From JAEUJT01 sp044225205 (GTDB taxonomy: Bacteria; Myxococcota; Myxococcia; Myxococcales; Myxococcaceae): 15,610 nt of DNA. This document shows positions 1-7,353 of the stretch, one piece after another; position 1 is the first letter of the stretch, and each line of letters starts with the position of its first letter. The translations under genes were made by a program, and so were the position numbers. The notes under the pieces are model-generated. The model was not told the DNA's origin, searched no databases, and worked only from the letters and a program-made list of their open reading frames with translations. The stretch lies in assembly GCA_044225205.1 (NCBI GenBank), contig JBGAIY010000160.1, positions 1 through 15,610 of the forward strand, given 5' to 3'.

Positions 1-606
1 GTGTACGGCGATCACCCGGTGCTGCCCAAAGTCGAAGACCAGACGGGGCGGGTGTTGTCTCCGTACGCCGCCACCAAACACATCAACGAGGTGTACGCGG
101 GCGTCTTCGAGCGCGCGTACGGCCTGCAGACCGTTGGGCTGCGGTATTTCAACGTGTTCGGCCCCCGCCAAGACCCCAACGGCGCCTACGCCGCCGTCAT
201 ACCGAGGTGGTTGGCCGCCTTGGCGCGTGGCGAGGCGTGCGAGCTGCACGGTGACGGCCAAACGAGCCGTGACTTCTGCTTCGTCGCCAACGCCGTACAA
301 GCCAACCTCCGCGCCGCCCTCGCCGTGGGCCCCGACGTCACCGACACCGTCTACAACATCGCCGTGGGGGGCCGAACGACGCTCCTCGAGCTGCATGGCC
401 TCATTCGTGCCCGCGTTGCCGCCGCACTGAAACGCGACGGCATCGGTTTGCTCGCTCCCCGGCATTTGCCCGAGCGGCCGGGTGACATTCGCGACTCGCA
501 AGCTGACATTTCTCGCGCTCGGGCGCGGCTTGGGTACGCTCCCACCCACACTGTGGCCCAAGGCCTCGACGAGACCGTCGGCCCCTTTCTTCGAGCATTG
601 TCATGA
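1..606 (+). CDS. NAD-dependent sugar-nucleotide epimerase, WbpP/VipB-like (5' end outside window)
   Basis: This is the C-terminal 201 residues of an extended short-chain dehydrogenase/reductase. The first GTG is an internal Val codon (the V of the usual S-x-VYGD stretch), so the gene starts upstream and the N-terminal NAD-binding GxxGxxG is not visible. The catalytic YxxxK is Y22-K26 (SPYAATK), followed by GLRYFNVFGPRQDPNGAYAA, the NGDG-like sugar-binding stretch (HGDGQTSRDF) and FVANAVQANL. This wording is typical of the WbpP/VipB/TviC group, which interconverts UDP-GlcNAc and UDP-GalNAc (or the uronic acids) for O-antigen, capsule or exopolysaccharide synthesis. Family membership is clear; the exact substrate is inferred. 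The stop overlaps the start of the next epimerase (ATGA at 603-606), so the two are probably translationally coupled in a polysaccharide operon that begins outside the window. Confidence 0.92.
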   Translation: MYGDHPVLPKVEDQTGRVLSPYAATKHINEVYAGVFERAYGLQTVGLRYFNVFGPRQDPNGAYAAVIPRWLAALARGEACELHGDGQTSRDFCFVANAVQANLRAALAVGPDVTDTVYNIAVGGRTTLLELHGLIRARVAAALKRDGIGLLAPRHLPERPGDIRDSQADISRARARLGYAPTHTVAQGLDETVGPFLRALS

Positions 607-1535
607 AAATCGTCGTGTCGGGTGGCGCAGGGTTCATCGGGTCGAACGTCGTCGAGGCCTACGTCGAAGGCGGCCACGACGTGCTGGTCGTCGACGACTT
701 GTCGACGGGCCTCAAAGAACAGGTGCACGCCCGCGCCCAATTCGTGAAAGCCGACATTCGCTCGCCCGAGGCGGCGAAAGCGGTCGAAGACTTCAAGCCC
801 GAAGTGCTGAACCTGCACGCGGCCCAAATCGACGTGAGGCGTTCGGTGACGCACCCGGGCCTCGACGCCGACGTCAACGTGGTGGGGTGTCTCAACCTGC
901 TCGAAGCGGGTCGGCGGGCCGGAGCGCTCAAGCGGGTGGTGTACGCCGCGTCGGGCGGGTCGATGTACGGCGACAGCCACGTCGTGCCCACGCCCGAGAC
1001 CGAACCCGTGGCGGCGGTGTCTCCGTACGGCGTCTCGAAAGCCGCGTTCGAGCAATACTTGTTGTCGTACCGCGCCATGTACGGCTTGCACTACGTGGCC
1101 TTGCGCTACGCGAACGTGTACGGCCCGCGGCAAAACCCCCACGGAGAAGCCGGCGTGGTCGCGATTTTCACCGACCGGCTGCTGAGCGGCAAACCGTGCA
1201 CCATTTACGGAGACGGCGGCCAGACGCGCGACTTCGTCTACGTGTACGACGTGGTCAACGCGAACGTCGCCGCGTTGACGTGCGATTTCGCGGGTGGGGT
1301 CAACGTCTCGACCGGCGTCGAAACCGACATCAACCGCGTGTACAGCGAGCTTGCCAAGGCCGCCGGTGTCGCGACCCCGGCCACGTACGCGCCCGGCAAA
1401 ACCGGCGAACAGCGTCGCAGCGTGCTCGCGAACGCCAAGGCCACCAAAGTGCTGCGCTGGGTACCCCAGTGGGACGTCGAGCGTGGCCTCGCCAGCACCA
1501 TCGAGTGGTTTCGAAAGCACCGCGCCGCCAAGTGA
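603..1535 (+). CDS. NAD-dependent epimerase/dehydratase (GalE-like)
   Basis: A complete 310-residue extended SDR, the usual length for the family. It has the Rossmann motif GGAGFIGS with GxxGxxG at G7, G10 and G13. An acidic residue at the end of beta-2 (VVDD, D31-D32) favours NAD over NADP. Catalytic residues are Ser in AASGGSMYG (S117/S120) and YxxxK at Y142-K146 (SPYGVSK). RYANVYGPRQNPHGE and YGDGGQTRDFVYVYDV are the usual substrate-side signatures. It most resembles UDP-glucose 4-epimerase-type enzymes and cytoplasmic sugar-nucleotide epimerases of cell-surface polysaccharide pathways. The precise sugar is not readable from sequence. The ATG at 603 overlaps the stop of the preceding epimerase. 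Two different epimerases side by side suggest that successive steps on activated sugars are made from one transcript. Confidence 0.94.
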   Translation: MKIVVSGGAGFIGSNVVEAYVEGGHDVLVVDDLSTGLKEQVHARAQFVKADIRSPEAAKAVEDFKPEVLNLHAAQIDVRRSVTHPGLDADVNVVGCLNLLEAGRRAGALKRVVYAASGGSMYGDSHVVPTPETEPVAAVSPYGVSKAAFEQYLLSYRAMYGLHYVALRYANVYGPRQNPHGEAGVVAIFTDRLLSGKPCTIYGDGGQTRDFVYVYDVVNANVAALTCDFAGGVNVSTGVETDINRVYSELAKAAGVATPATYAPGKTGEQRRSVLANAKATKVLRWVPQWDVERGLASTIEWFRKHRAAK

Positions 1536-1554
1536 ATGACGGCCGCGTGACGGC

Positions 1555-2076
1555 ATGAACCCGCTCATTCACGGTGAAGTGGGGTGGCTCCTCGGGCACC
1601 GTCTCGCCGCCCGGCGCGACCGAGTGCTCGTCGCACTGGCCGGCGTCGCTCCCGACCTCGACGGCCTGAGCCTCGCGTGGGGTGAAGCGGCGTACGCGCG
1701 GTGGCACCACGTGCTGACCCATGGGCTGTTCGCCGCGCTCGTCTGTTCGGTGGTGCTGGGGGCGCTCGCCCGGCAGCGCCTCCAAGTCGCCCTCTGGTCG
1801 TGCCTCGCATTTCACGCGCACTTGCTCTGCGACCTGGCTGGCAGCGGGCCCGGCTGGCCGCTCGTGTATGGGTGGCCCTGGTCGGTCTCTGAAGTCTCCT
1901 GGGCCGGCCAGTGGAACCTCGCGTCATGGCAAAACGCGGTGTTTGGCCTCGGCGTGACGCTCGGTGGGCTGGCGGCCGCGGCGTGGGTGGGCCGAACGCC
2001 GTTCGAATTGATTTCTGCCCGGCTCGACGCCGCGGTCGTCAAGACACTCGCCGCCCGGTTTCGCTTTCGGCGCTAA
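1555..2076 (+). CDS. Predicted membrane-bound metal-dependent hydrolase, YdjM/DUF457 family
   Basis: 173 residues. The conserved pattern of the YdjM/DUF457 inner-membrane 'metal-dependent hydrolase' family is visible: an N-terminal His (H6), PDLDG at 33-37, WHHVLTHG at 50-57 (H51, H52, H56) and FHAHLLCDL at 86-94 (H87, H89, D93). These His/Asp residues are the presumed metal ligands. Hydrophobic stretches at about 57-72, 78-92 and 128-145 are likely membrane segments. The ATG lies 19 bases after the preceding epimerase stop, so it is probably in the same operon, although no clear Shine-Dalgarno is seen. The family is distantly related to bacterial phospholipase C-type zinc proteins but its substrate is unknown, and no function should be inferred beyond a membrane metalloenzyme. 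Confidence 0.85.
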   Translation: MNPLIHGEVGWLLGHRLAARRDRVLVALAGVAPDLDGLSLAWGEAAYARWHHVLTHGLFAALVCSVVLGALARQRLQVALWSCLAFHAHLLCDLAGSGPGWPLVYGWPWSVSEVSWAGQWNLASWQNAVFGLGVTLGGLAAAAWVGRTPFELISARLDAAVVKTLAARFRFRR

Positions 2077-2353
2077 CGCTCCCGTTCGCCTGGCCTGAGC
2101 TGGTTTCGCGGCCGAACTTTCAAGAAGAGGAGGAAGCTGAAACGCTCGGCCGGCGGTTCTGTGCAACCAGGCCGCAACGCAGGCCGAAGTCGCACGACCG
2201 CCGCCCACCTTGGCGACGGCCGCGGCGCGATTCACGCCCCGCTCGTTGTGCCGCGCGCCCGGTCGCGAGCACCCGTGCCATTCAACTCGGCCGAGGCTTG
2301 GTCTCACGCAAACGAAGGCGCTTTCCGGCCCGCGGGTTTGGTACACCGGCCGC
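2077..2353. other. Gap between hydrolase and patatin genes
   Basis: No supported gene. An imperfect hairpin could form between the two CGGCCG copies (2109-2114 and about 2147-2152) with an inner TTTC/GAAA pairing. Its loop contains AGGAGG at 2128-2133. No start codon lies at suitable distance, and in the patatin frame a stop follows at 2138-2140. The patatin promoter and leader presumably lie here, but no convincing -35/-10 pair was found. Confidence 0.4.
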
Positions 2354-4717
2354 GTGCTTTCTGCTGCGTTGAGTGTCGGGCTGTTCTGGTCGCTCGGAGC
2401 GAGCGCCCTCCCCATCGCGCCTCCGGGGGCGCCGATGAGCCCCGACGGCGGCGTGCCCTCGTTGTTGGCCCCCGCCCCTTCGAGTGCGGTGCCGGTGTCG
2501 CCCCGGCCACTCGGCCTGACCATTTCAGGAGGCGTCTCCCTGGGGACCTACGAGGCCGGCTTCGTCTACCTGTACCTCGAGGCCCAAAAGGCGAAACCCC
2601 GGCAGCAGCTCAAAATTGTCACCGGGGCTTCGGCTGGCAGCGCCAACTCGCTCATCGCCGCCATTTCGTCGTGCCAGCCCCCAAACCCCTGGCCGTTCGA
2701 CGACCTCGGCTGGCTCGTGTGGGGCGACATTGGCTTTCGCGACCTGTTCGACCGCAAGCACGCGACCGGCGCGAGCCTGTTCACCAAAGACGCGCTCGAC
2801 CGCTCATTCGAACGCGTTCGCACCACGTGGAAACAGGGGCTGCCCGAGAGCTGCGACGTCGCGGTCGGCATTGTCGTCACCCGGCTCACGCCGCGCCAAG
2901 TCGAGCTGCAGAAGGGCCTGTCGGTGCCGAGGCTCGAAGAGAAGTTCGTCGTGCGCATTCAAGGCCGCGGCCCGGGCAAACCGCCGAAATTGTCGAACTA
3001 CGTGATACCGGCCAGCCACCTGCCGCAACCGTTGTTGCCCTTCGTCGACGACGAGAACGACCCCGTCGCGGCCGATCGCAATTTCGGTCAGCTCCGCTCG
3101 GTCATTTTCGCGTCGGCCGCGTTCCCCGTGGCGTTCGCGCCCCAGGCGGTCGAATACTGCCTTTCGAAGCCGCCGAGAGAAGGCGAGGTCGCCACCGAGA
3201 AAAACATCGAATGCCGGCAACCCGAATTTCTCGACCTCTTCGTCGACGGCGGCGTGTTCGACAACAACCCGCTGCGCCTCGCGTATTTGGTCGCTGAGAA
3301 CCGACTCGTGTTGACCGCCGACGGCCAGACGCTCTGGCGCGACGTGGTTCACGAACGAAACCAGGGCGTGCCGCACCCCAACATCGCCCACATCTACCTC
3401 GACCCCGACACCACGGCGTTTCCTCCCGAAGCCGAGACGCCGGCCGAGTCGCGCGACGAGGGCGTCGTCGCTCAGTTCTTTCGCCTCGGCGGCGGCTTCG
3501 TCGAAACCGCGCGCTCGAAAGAGCTCTACGCGCTGGCCCAAGAGCGCAAAGACCTCGCCGAGCGCATGCGCCTCACGGTGAGCCAGTACCCCAAAGCGAG
3601 CGAACACCTGTCGGCCTTCGTCGGCTTCTTCGAGCGCGACTTTCGCGTGTTCGACTTTTACCTGGGCATGTACGACGCGTTTCGAGAACTCAAGAACGCC
3701 GGGTTGTGGAGCGACGAAGCCATTGCCGTCATCACCAGCGGTGACGACCGGGCGCGGCGCGAATGGGCGCCCTTCGCGTGCATGCTCTCGGTGTACGAGC
3801 CCGACTACGAACGTTTCGCCGACGCCTGCCAGGGTGAAAACCTGCAGAACTTTCGCGTGCTTCTGCAGGTCAGCCTCGACCGCCTGGGCCAAGCGTGCAA
3901 GCCGCGCGAAGGCACCCAGCTGTACTCGATCAGCGGGTACCACCACCAGTGCACCCGCGAGCGCCAGGGCTACCCCATGCCGCACGTCGCCCAGGTGGAG
4001 GTGCTCAGCGAAGAGCAGCGTTCGCGCCGCCCCAAAGAGTCGGCGTTCGAGTTCTTCATGCGGCTGCTCAGCGCGTACGGCTTCGAATTCACCGACTTGG
4101 GCCTGTCGAGCGACGAGGCGCGGCTCGGCAAACTCGCCATTCGCCGCGAGTTCGACGACATCACCGGCGCGTGGGCCGACGCCCAACCCAACCTGTCTGA
4201 CCGCTTGCTGGCGAAGACCGCCGGCCGCACGTTCTTGAACAACATCATTTTCGCGCCCTTGCGCGTGTCGGGCTACCTGGTGCTCGGCACCGCGGTCGAA
4301 GCGGGCTTCAGCAAAGTGCCTTTCGGCTGGCAGAGCGACTGGCTCCAGTTCACCGGCGCGCTGGGCATGAACTACTTTTTCACCATGTTCACGCCGGGTG
4401 AGAGCCGCGTGACGTTCAACCTCAGCGCGGGGCCCGAATTTCACCTCACGTTCTTGTCGAACGCCGTCGTTCAGCCACGCATCGCGCTGCGCGGCGGGTT
4501 TCAACTCGGCACCAAAGACCGCTTCGGCACCCAGCGCTGCGATCTCGAAACGACCGACCTGCGCACCTGCACCCAAGCCTTGGTCGAAGGCGTCGTCGTG
4601 GTGTCGATTCTCGAACGCGTGCGCGGGCAGCTCGTCTTTCAGACCTACCCCGCGTACTTCGGCAAAGACGCGCGAACCTTCAACTTGCAGTTCGGCATCG
4701 GCTTTCAGTTTTATTGA
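2354..4717 (+). CDS. Secreted patatin-like phospholipase with probable C-terminal beta-barrel
   Basis: From the GTG at 2354 the protein has 787 residues. This start is chosen because it begins directly at a hydrophobic signal-like stretch (LSAALSVGLFWSLGASALP); the frame is open back to about 2141, so an upstream TTG (2210) or another start that adds the Arg before the stretch is possible. The patatin domain (about 53-310) has the oxyanion-hole glycines (SGGVSLGTYEAG, 58-69), the nucleophile elbow GASAG with Ser93, and the catalytic DGG with Asp298. It is a Ser-Asp lipid acyl hydrolase. A helical middle part (about 380-600) is followed by about 155 residues rich in alternating hydrophobic/polar strands, ending in FGIGFQFY with a terminal aromatic. 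That ending is typical of outer-membrane barrels, as in PlpD-type patatin autotransporters, but shorter. Lipase activity is well supported; the barrel is inferred. Confidence 0.88.
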   Translation: MLSAALSVGLFWSLGASALPIAPPGAPMSPDGGVPSLLAPAPSSAVPVSPRPLGLTISGGVSLGTYEAGFVYLYLEAQKAKPRQQLKIVTGASAGSANSLIAAISSCQPPNPWPFDDLGWLVWGDIGFRDLFDRKHATGASLFTKDALDRSFERVRTTWKQGLPESCDVAVGIVVTRLTPRQVELQKGLSVPRLEEKFVVRIQGRGPGKPPKLSNYVIPASHLPQPLLPFVDDENDPVAADRNFGQLRSVIFASAAFPVAFAPQAVEYCLSKPPREGEVATEKNIECRQPEFLDLFVDGGVFDNNPLRLAYLVAENRLVLTADGQTLWRDVVHERNQGVPHPNIAHIYLDPDTTAFPPEAETPAESRDEGVVAQFFRLGGGFVETARSKELYALAQERKDLAERMRLTVSQYPKASEHLSAFVGFFERDFRVFDFYLGMYDAFRELKNAGLWSDEAIAVITSGDDRARREWAPFACMLSVYEPDYERFADACQGENLQNFRVLLQVSLDRLGQACKPREGTQLYSISGYHHQCTRERQGYPMPHVAQVEVLSEEQRSRRPKESAFEFFMRLLSAYGFEFTDLGLSSDEARLGKLAIRREFDDITGAWADAQPNLSDRLLAKTAGRTFLNNIIFAPLRVSGYLVLGTAVEAGFSKVPFGWQSDWLQFTGALGMNYFFTMFTPGESRVTFNLSAGPEFHLTFLSNAVVQPRIALRGGFQLGTKDRFGTQRCDLETTDLRTCTQALVEGVVVVSILERVRGQLVFQTYPAYFGKDARTFNLQFGIGFQFY

Positions 4718-4753
4718 ACGGCCAACCGCCGCGGTTCGGCACCGGAGCGCCGG

Positions 4754-5077
4754 TTGAGCCACGACGTGAAGCATGACGTCGAACAGTTCGTGCAGCTGGT
4801 CGCGGCCGCGCTTGCCACCATGCAGAAAACCTCGACCCTCCAGCGGCAAGACTGCATCGCCGAAACACCTCGGGCCGAAGCCGTTGCCGTCGCCATGATT
4901 CACTGGCGCATCACCGTGAAAATGAAGCGGGGCGCGCACCTGGGCCTCGACGAAATTGCGCTGCAACGCTGGCGGGCGGGCCAAATCGTTTCTGAGCGCT
5001 TCATTGACGAGCGCCTGCTCGATTTGAACGACCCCGCCGACCGCGCCCAGTTCGCCGCCGCCCGACCGGCGCCATGA
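4754..5077 (+). CDS. Short NTF2/SnoaL-like protein, possibly N-terminally shortened
   Basis: 107 residues from a TTG start, preceded by GGAG at 4744-4747 (6-base spacing). A GTG at 4766 is an alternative start. The stretch IHWRITVKM, then DEIALQRWRAGQIVSERF (about residues 68-85), matches the C-terminal half of NTF2/SnoaL-like domains, which usually read '...W...G....EI.LQ.WRDGKI..ERF'. Such domains are cone-shaped folds that bind small ligands or catalyse cyclase/isomerase-type reactions. The usual domain is about 120-130 residues, and the N-terminal active-site helices look short or divergent here, so this may be a trimmed or non-enzymatic member. Codon usage is native (G/C-ending). It follows the patatin gene by 36 bases and converges with the next gene with only 21 bases between their stops. 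Confidence 0.55.
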   Translation: MSHDVKHDVEQFVQLVAAALATMQKTSTLQRQDCIAETPRAEAVAVAMIHWRITVKMKRGAHLGLDEIALQRWRAGQIVSERFIDERLLDLNDPADRAQFAAARPAP

Positions 5078-5098
5078 CCGGTGGTTCGCAAACGCAAG

Positions 5099-6070
5099 TC
5101 AGGGCCGCAGGGGCCAGCCCTGGCAGGTGCCCGCCACACGCTCAAACCCGGGTTGGCCCGGTTCGACCAGCGCCTCACAGCTGACCACCGAGGCGTCGCC
5201 TTCGGCCGAAGTCACCTTCAAGCGTTTCATCAGCGAACCGGGCGAAGCATCGTCTTGAACGGCGAGCGCGACCACGCGCACGCCAGACTCGCGAACTTCA
5301 AGCAAGCGGGCGGTGAAGACCGCACAGGCCTGGCCGCCGCATTCGCACGAGTCGAGCAAGTGGCGCTTGGCGTCGAAGACCCGGGGGTTGGCCAGGTGCG
5401 CAAGCTCGGCGCTCGCCACGAAACGCCCCCGGCGCGGGTCGAATGGCCACACATCGACCCAACAGTTGCCGGCACAGCCAGGGCTGGTCGGTACGAGCAG
5501 GTCGGGTTGACCGTCGAAGGTGAGGTCTTCGACCGCCAACGCCCCCGTCGGCGAATGGTCGGCGTCTTCGAGAATCTGTTGGAGCCGGCCGCGCCGAATG
5601 ATGATGACCGGCGTCGCCGGTGAAGAAGCGGCGGCGTCGACCCCCAGCTGAAAGCCCGAGCACAGCTTCAACCGTGTGTCGCTCTTTTGGCAGGTTGCGA
5701 GAAAGACGAGGGGTGGCGCTTGGGGCTGGTGTTCCCACCGGGGCCACCAGGCGAGGCAGCTTTGCGAAGGCGACCACAGCGCCAAATCAATGCTGCCGTC
5801 GCCGTCGAGGTCTTGTTCGACGAGCGTCGCGTCACGCGCGAACACCAACGCGGCGCACAGCGCTTCGACCGGAGCGAGCGACTGGTTTCGGGCCGCATCG
5901 GGCTCGCCGGCGAGGCGCTCCCACTTCGACCAGAACGCGTTCCACTCGAGCTTGACCTTCGACGCGCCGGCGGAGGGCCGCGCCGGCGTTGCCGCCAACG
6001 CGCTGATGCCCCACACGAAGGCGACGAGCGCGCCTTTGGGCCAAGTGCTGGCAGGTCGACCGAGGGTCAT
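5099..6070 (-). CDS. Secreted FG-GAP / XAC2610-like calcium-binding-type protein
   Basis: 323 residues from an ATG. The N-terminus has a basic-then-hydrophobic signal sequence (K12, then ALVAFVWGISALAATPA), so export is likely. Two Asp-rich loops of the EF-hand/FG-GAP type are visible: DLDGDGSIDL at 87-96 and DLTFDGQPDL at 182-191. The second is followed by a Trp-containing 'WPFDPRRGRFVASAELAHLANP' pattern. This resembles the 'DxNFDGxPDL ... WLYDPxxxxFV...EL..LxNP' signature of XAC2610-related proteins, a family that includes a Xanthomonas T4SS immunity/lysozyme-inhibitor protein. Eight or more Cys residues could form disulfides. The role here is unknown; an inhibitor or adhesion role is only a possibility. 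The gene lies 320 bases downstream of the retron operon on the same strand and probably has its own promoter. Confidence 0.72.
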   Translation of the reverse strand: MTLGRPASTWPKGALVAFVWGISALAATPARPSAGASKVKLEWNAFWSKWERLAGEPDAARNQSLAPVEALCAALVFARDATLVEQDLDGDGSIDLALWSPSQSCLAWWPRWEHQPQAPPLVFLATCQKSDTRLKLCSGFQLGVDAAASSPATPVIIIRRGRLQQILEDADHSPTGALAVEDLTFDGQPDLLVPTSPGCAGNCWVDVWPFDPRRGRFVASAELAHLANPRVFDAKRHLLDSCECGGQACAVFTARLLEVRESGVRVVALAVQDDASPGSLMKRLKVTSAEGDASVVSCEALVEPGQPGFERVAGTCQGWPLRP

Positions 6071-6390
6071 GGCGCGTCACCAAACGGCACCTTCAGTGGC
6101 ACTGCAAGCGATTGCTGGCCTACCGTGCCAACCCGGCTTCTGAATGAAATGCCTGAGCCGGCACGACCACTGGGTGCCGAAGAGGTCAGCCGACCGGAAG
6201 CGCTGCGCACCGATTCCCTAGTTCACCTGCGGCTGATCTGCACTTCGCTGGCGAGACCTCGACCCACGCATTGCCCGTCAGACCTGCAGCATGGCCGCGC
6301 CCTCGAGCTCTATTTTTTCGGCCGCGCTGACCGCGAGGTGTGCGACGCCGGTTCGCCGAGCTTCGACGGCTTGTCTGACTGGCCTTGGGG
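6071..6390. other. 320-base gap without a gene
   Basis: No open frame here has convincing protein features. On the plus strand a short inverted repeat (CCGGCT at 6133-6138, AGCCGG at 6156-6161) and a T6 run (6313-6318) occur, but they do not combine into a terminator for either strand. The promoter of the XAC2610-like gene on the minus strand is presumably inside this gap; no clear -35/-10 pair was found. No obvious terminator for the retron operon is seen just after 6391. Confidence 0.5.
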
Positions 6391-7353
6391 TTAGCCGGTG
6401 CTCGTCGAAAGCCAGCCCGACAACGGCGCTCTGGTGCGAATGCGCCCGAGGCGAATGCCGCGCGCTCGAAGTTCGGCGGCGACTTTCGGCTGCACCCGTT
6501 CTTCACTGAGCAATTGCTTGAGCGCCGGCAACCGAATCGCACTCACCGCGATGCTCGCGAAGACGTAACGGCCCGTCGACGAAGCGACGCACACCGTGTG
6601 CAAGGCGCGCAAGGCTTCACTCTGGAGCACCGGTATTGAACTGCCCGCTCGGGGCACGCCCAGGTTCAACGTTTCTAGGTTGCAGGGCGCGTCGCTCAAC
6701 CGTTTCACCGCTGGGGCCGTCAACGCCGAGCCGGGCACGCTCAAGTGCGCCAGCGCGGGCCAGTGCACCGGCGCTTGGAGCCAGGCGTCGGGCCCGCTCG
6801 TCACGTACAGACGCGTCAGCGCCGGCAAGTGGGGCACGACCGCTGGGTCGAACGCGCAGGGCGCTCGAATGGCCAAAGCGGTCAGCGCCGGAGCCGGCTG
6901 CCGGATCGCCTTGACCAGCGCCGGCCCCGAATCGACGGTCAGCCGCTCCACTTCGCCGAACGACGGGTGGCGCATGGCTTCGGCCAGGTCGTCGCCCAGG
7001 CGGAGCCTGACGCGCAGCGCGCGAATCGGCGCCAGTTCGAGCAGGCGCGGCAAGTGTCGCAGCGACGCTTCGCCCAAATCGACTTCGTCGACCAACCCCC
7101 ACCGCAATCGCACCGCGGTGACGCCCAGCTCGGCCAAGGTCGCCGTATTCGCCCGCTGGTGTTTCGCGATGCGCTCCTTCAGTTCTCGTTGGGTGCTTGG
7201 GTTCGGCCGTTCTTTCAGACCCAACCCGTCGAGAATCGCATCTCCCGCGGGGTCTCCGCGTTCGAGCAACGCGTCGGCCGCGACCCGGTAGGCGTCTCGG
7301 TCGCCCCGCCGCATGCGAGCCAGCAATTCGGGAGACCACGGGGCGGCGCTCAT
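6391..7353 (-). CDS. TIGR02996 repeat-companion / leucine-rich protein; candidate retron accessory
   Basis: 320 residues from the ATG at 7353-7351, which overlaps the RT stop as ATGA, a sign of translational coupling. Residues about 8-45 (ELLARMRRGDRDAYRVAADA, then LLERGDPAGDAI) match the TIGR02996 'repeat-companion' domain, a roughly 40-residue N-terminal module of Myxococcota and Planctomycetes usually followed by degenerate leucine-rich repeats. Residues about 75-285 consist of irregular leucine-rich units spaced about 20-25 residues (for example LPRLLELAPIRALRVRL, LTALAIRAP, LPALTRLYV, WPALAHLSVPG, LETLNLG, LRALHTVCV). No signal peptide, membrane segment or recognisable enzymatic motif is present, so it should be a cytoplasmic protein-interaction scaffold. 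Because retrons usually carry an effector next to the RT, this gene is the natural candidate for that role. That is inference from position only. Confidence 0.8.
   Translation of the reverse strand: MSAAPWSPELLARMRRGDRDAYRVAADALLERGDPAGDAILDGLGLKERPNPSTQRELKERIAKHQRANTATLAELGVTAVRLRWGLVDEVDLGEASLRHLPRLLELAPIRALRVRLRLGDDLAEAMRHPSFGEVERLTVDSGPALVKAIRQPAPALTALAIRAPCAFDPAVVPHLPALTRLYVTSGPDAWLQAPVHWPALAHLSVPGSALTAPAVKRLSDAPCNLETLNLGVPRAGSSIPVLQSEALRALHTVCVASSTGRYVFASIAVSAIRLPALKQLLSEERVQPKVAAELRARGIRLGRIRTRAPLSGWLSTSTG

Noticed and set aside
2128..2133. AGGAGG as the ribosome-binding site of the patatin gene
   Set aside because: No start codon lies at suitable distance, and the patatin frame has a stop at 2138-2140, so this site cannot serve the patatin start at 2354.
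2804..4984. Very long open frame on the minus strand across the patatin gene (and similar ones at 351-1568, 10304-12097 and 13330-15417)
   Set aside because: These are antisense shadows common in GC-rich DNA. Their products are His/Arg/Val/Gly-rich without motifs, while the plus-strand genes carry clear catalytic motifs.
6090..6130. Sigma-54-like TGGCAC...TTGC elements on either strand
   Set aside because: The distance between the GG and GC elements is wrong (9 or about 16 bases instead of about 5).
6311..6319. T6 run on the plus strand as a terminator
   Set aside because: No stem precedes it and no plus-strand gene ends nearby; the flanking GGCCGCGC copies are direct, not inverted.
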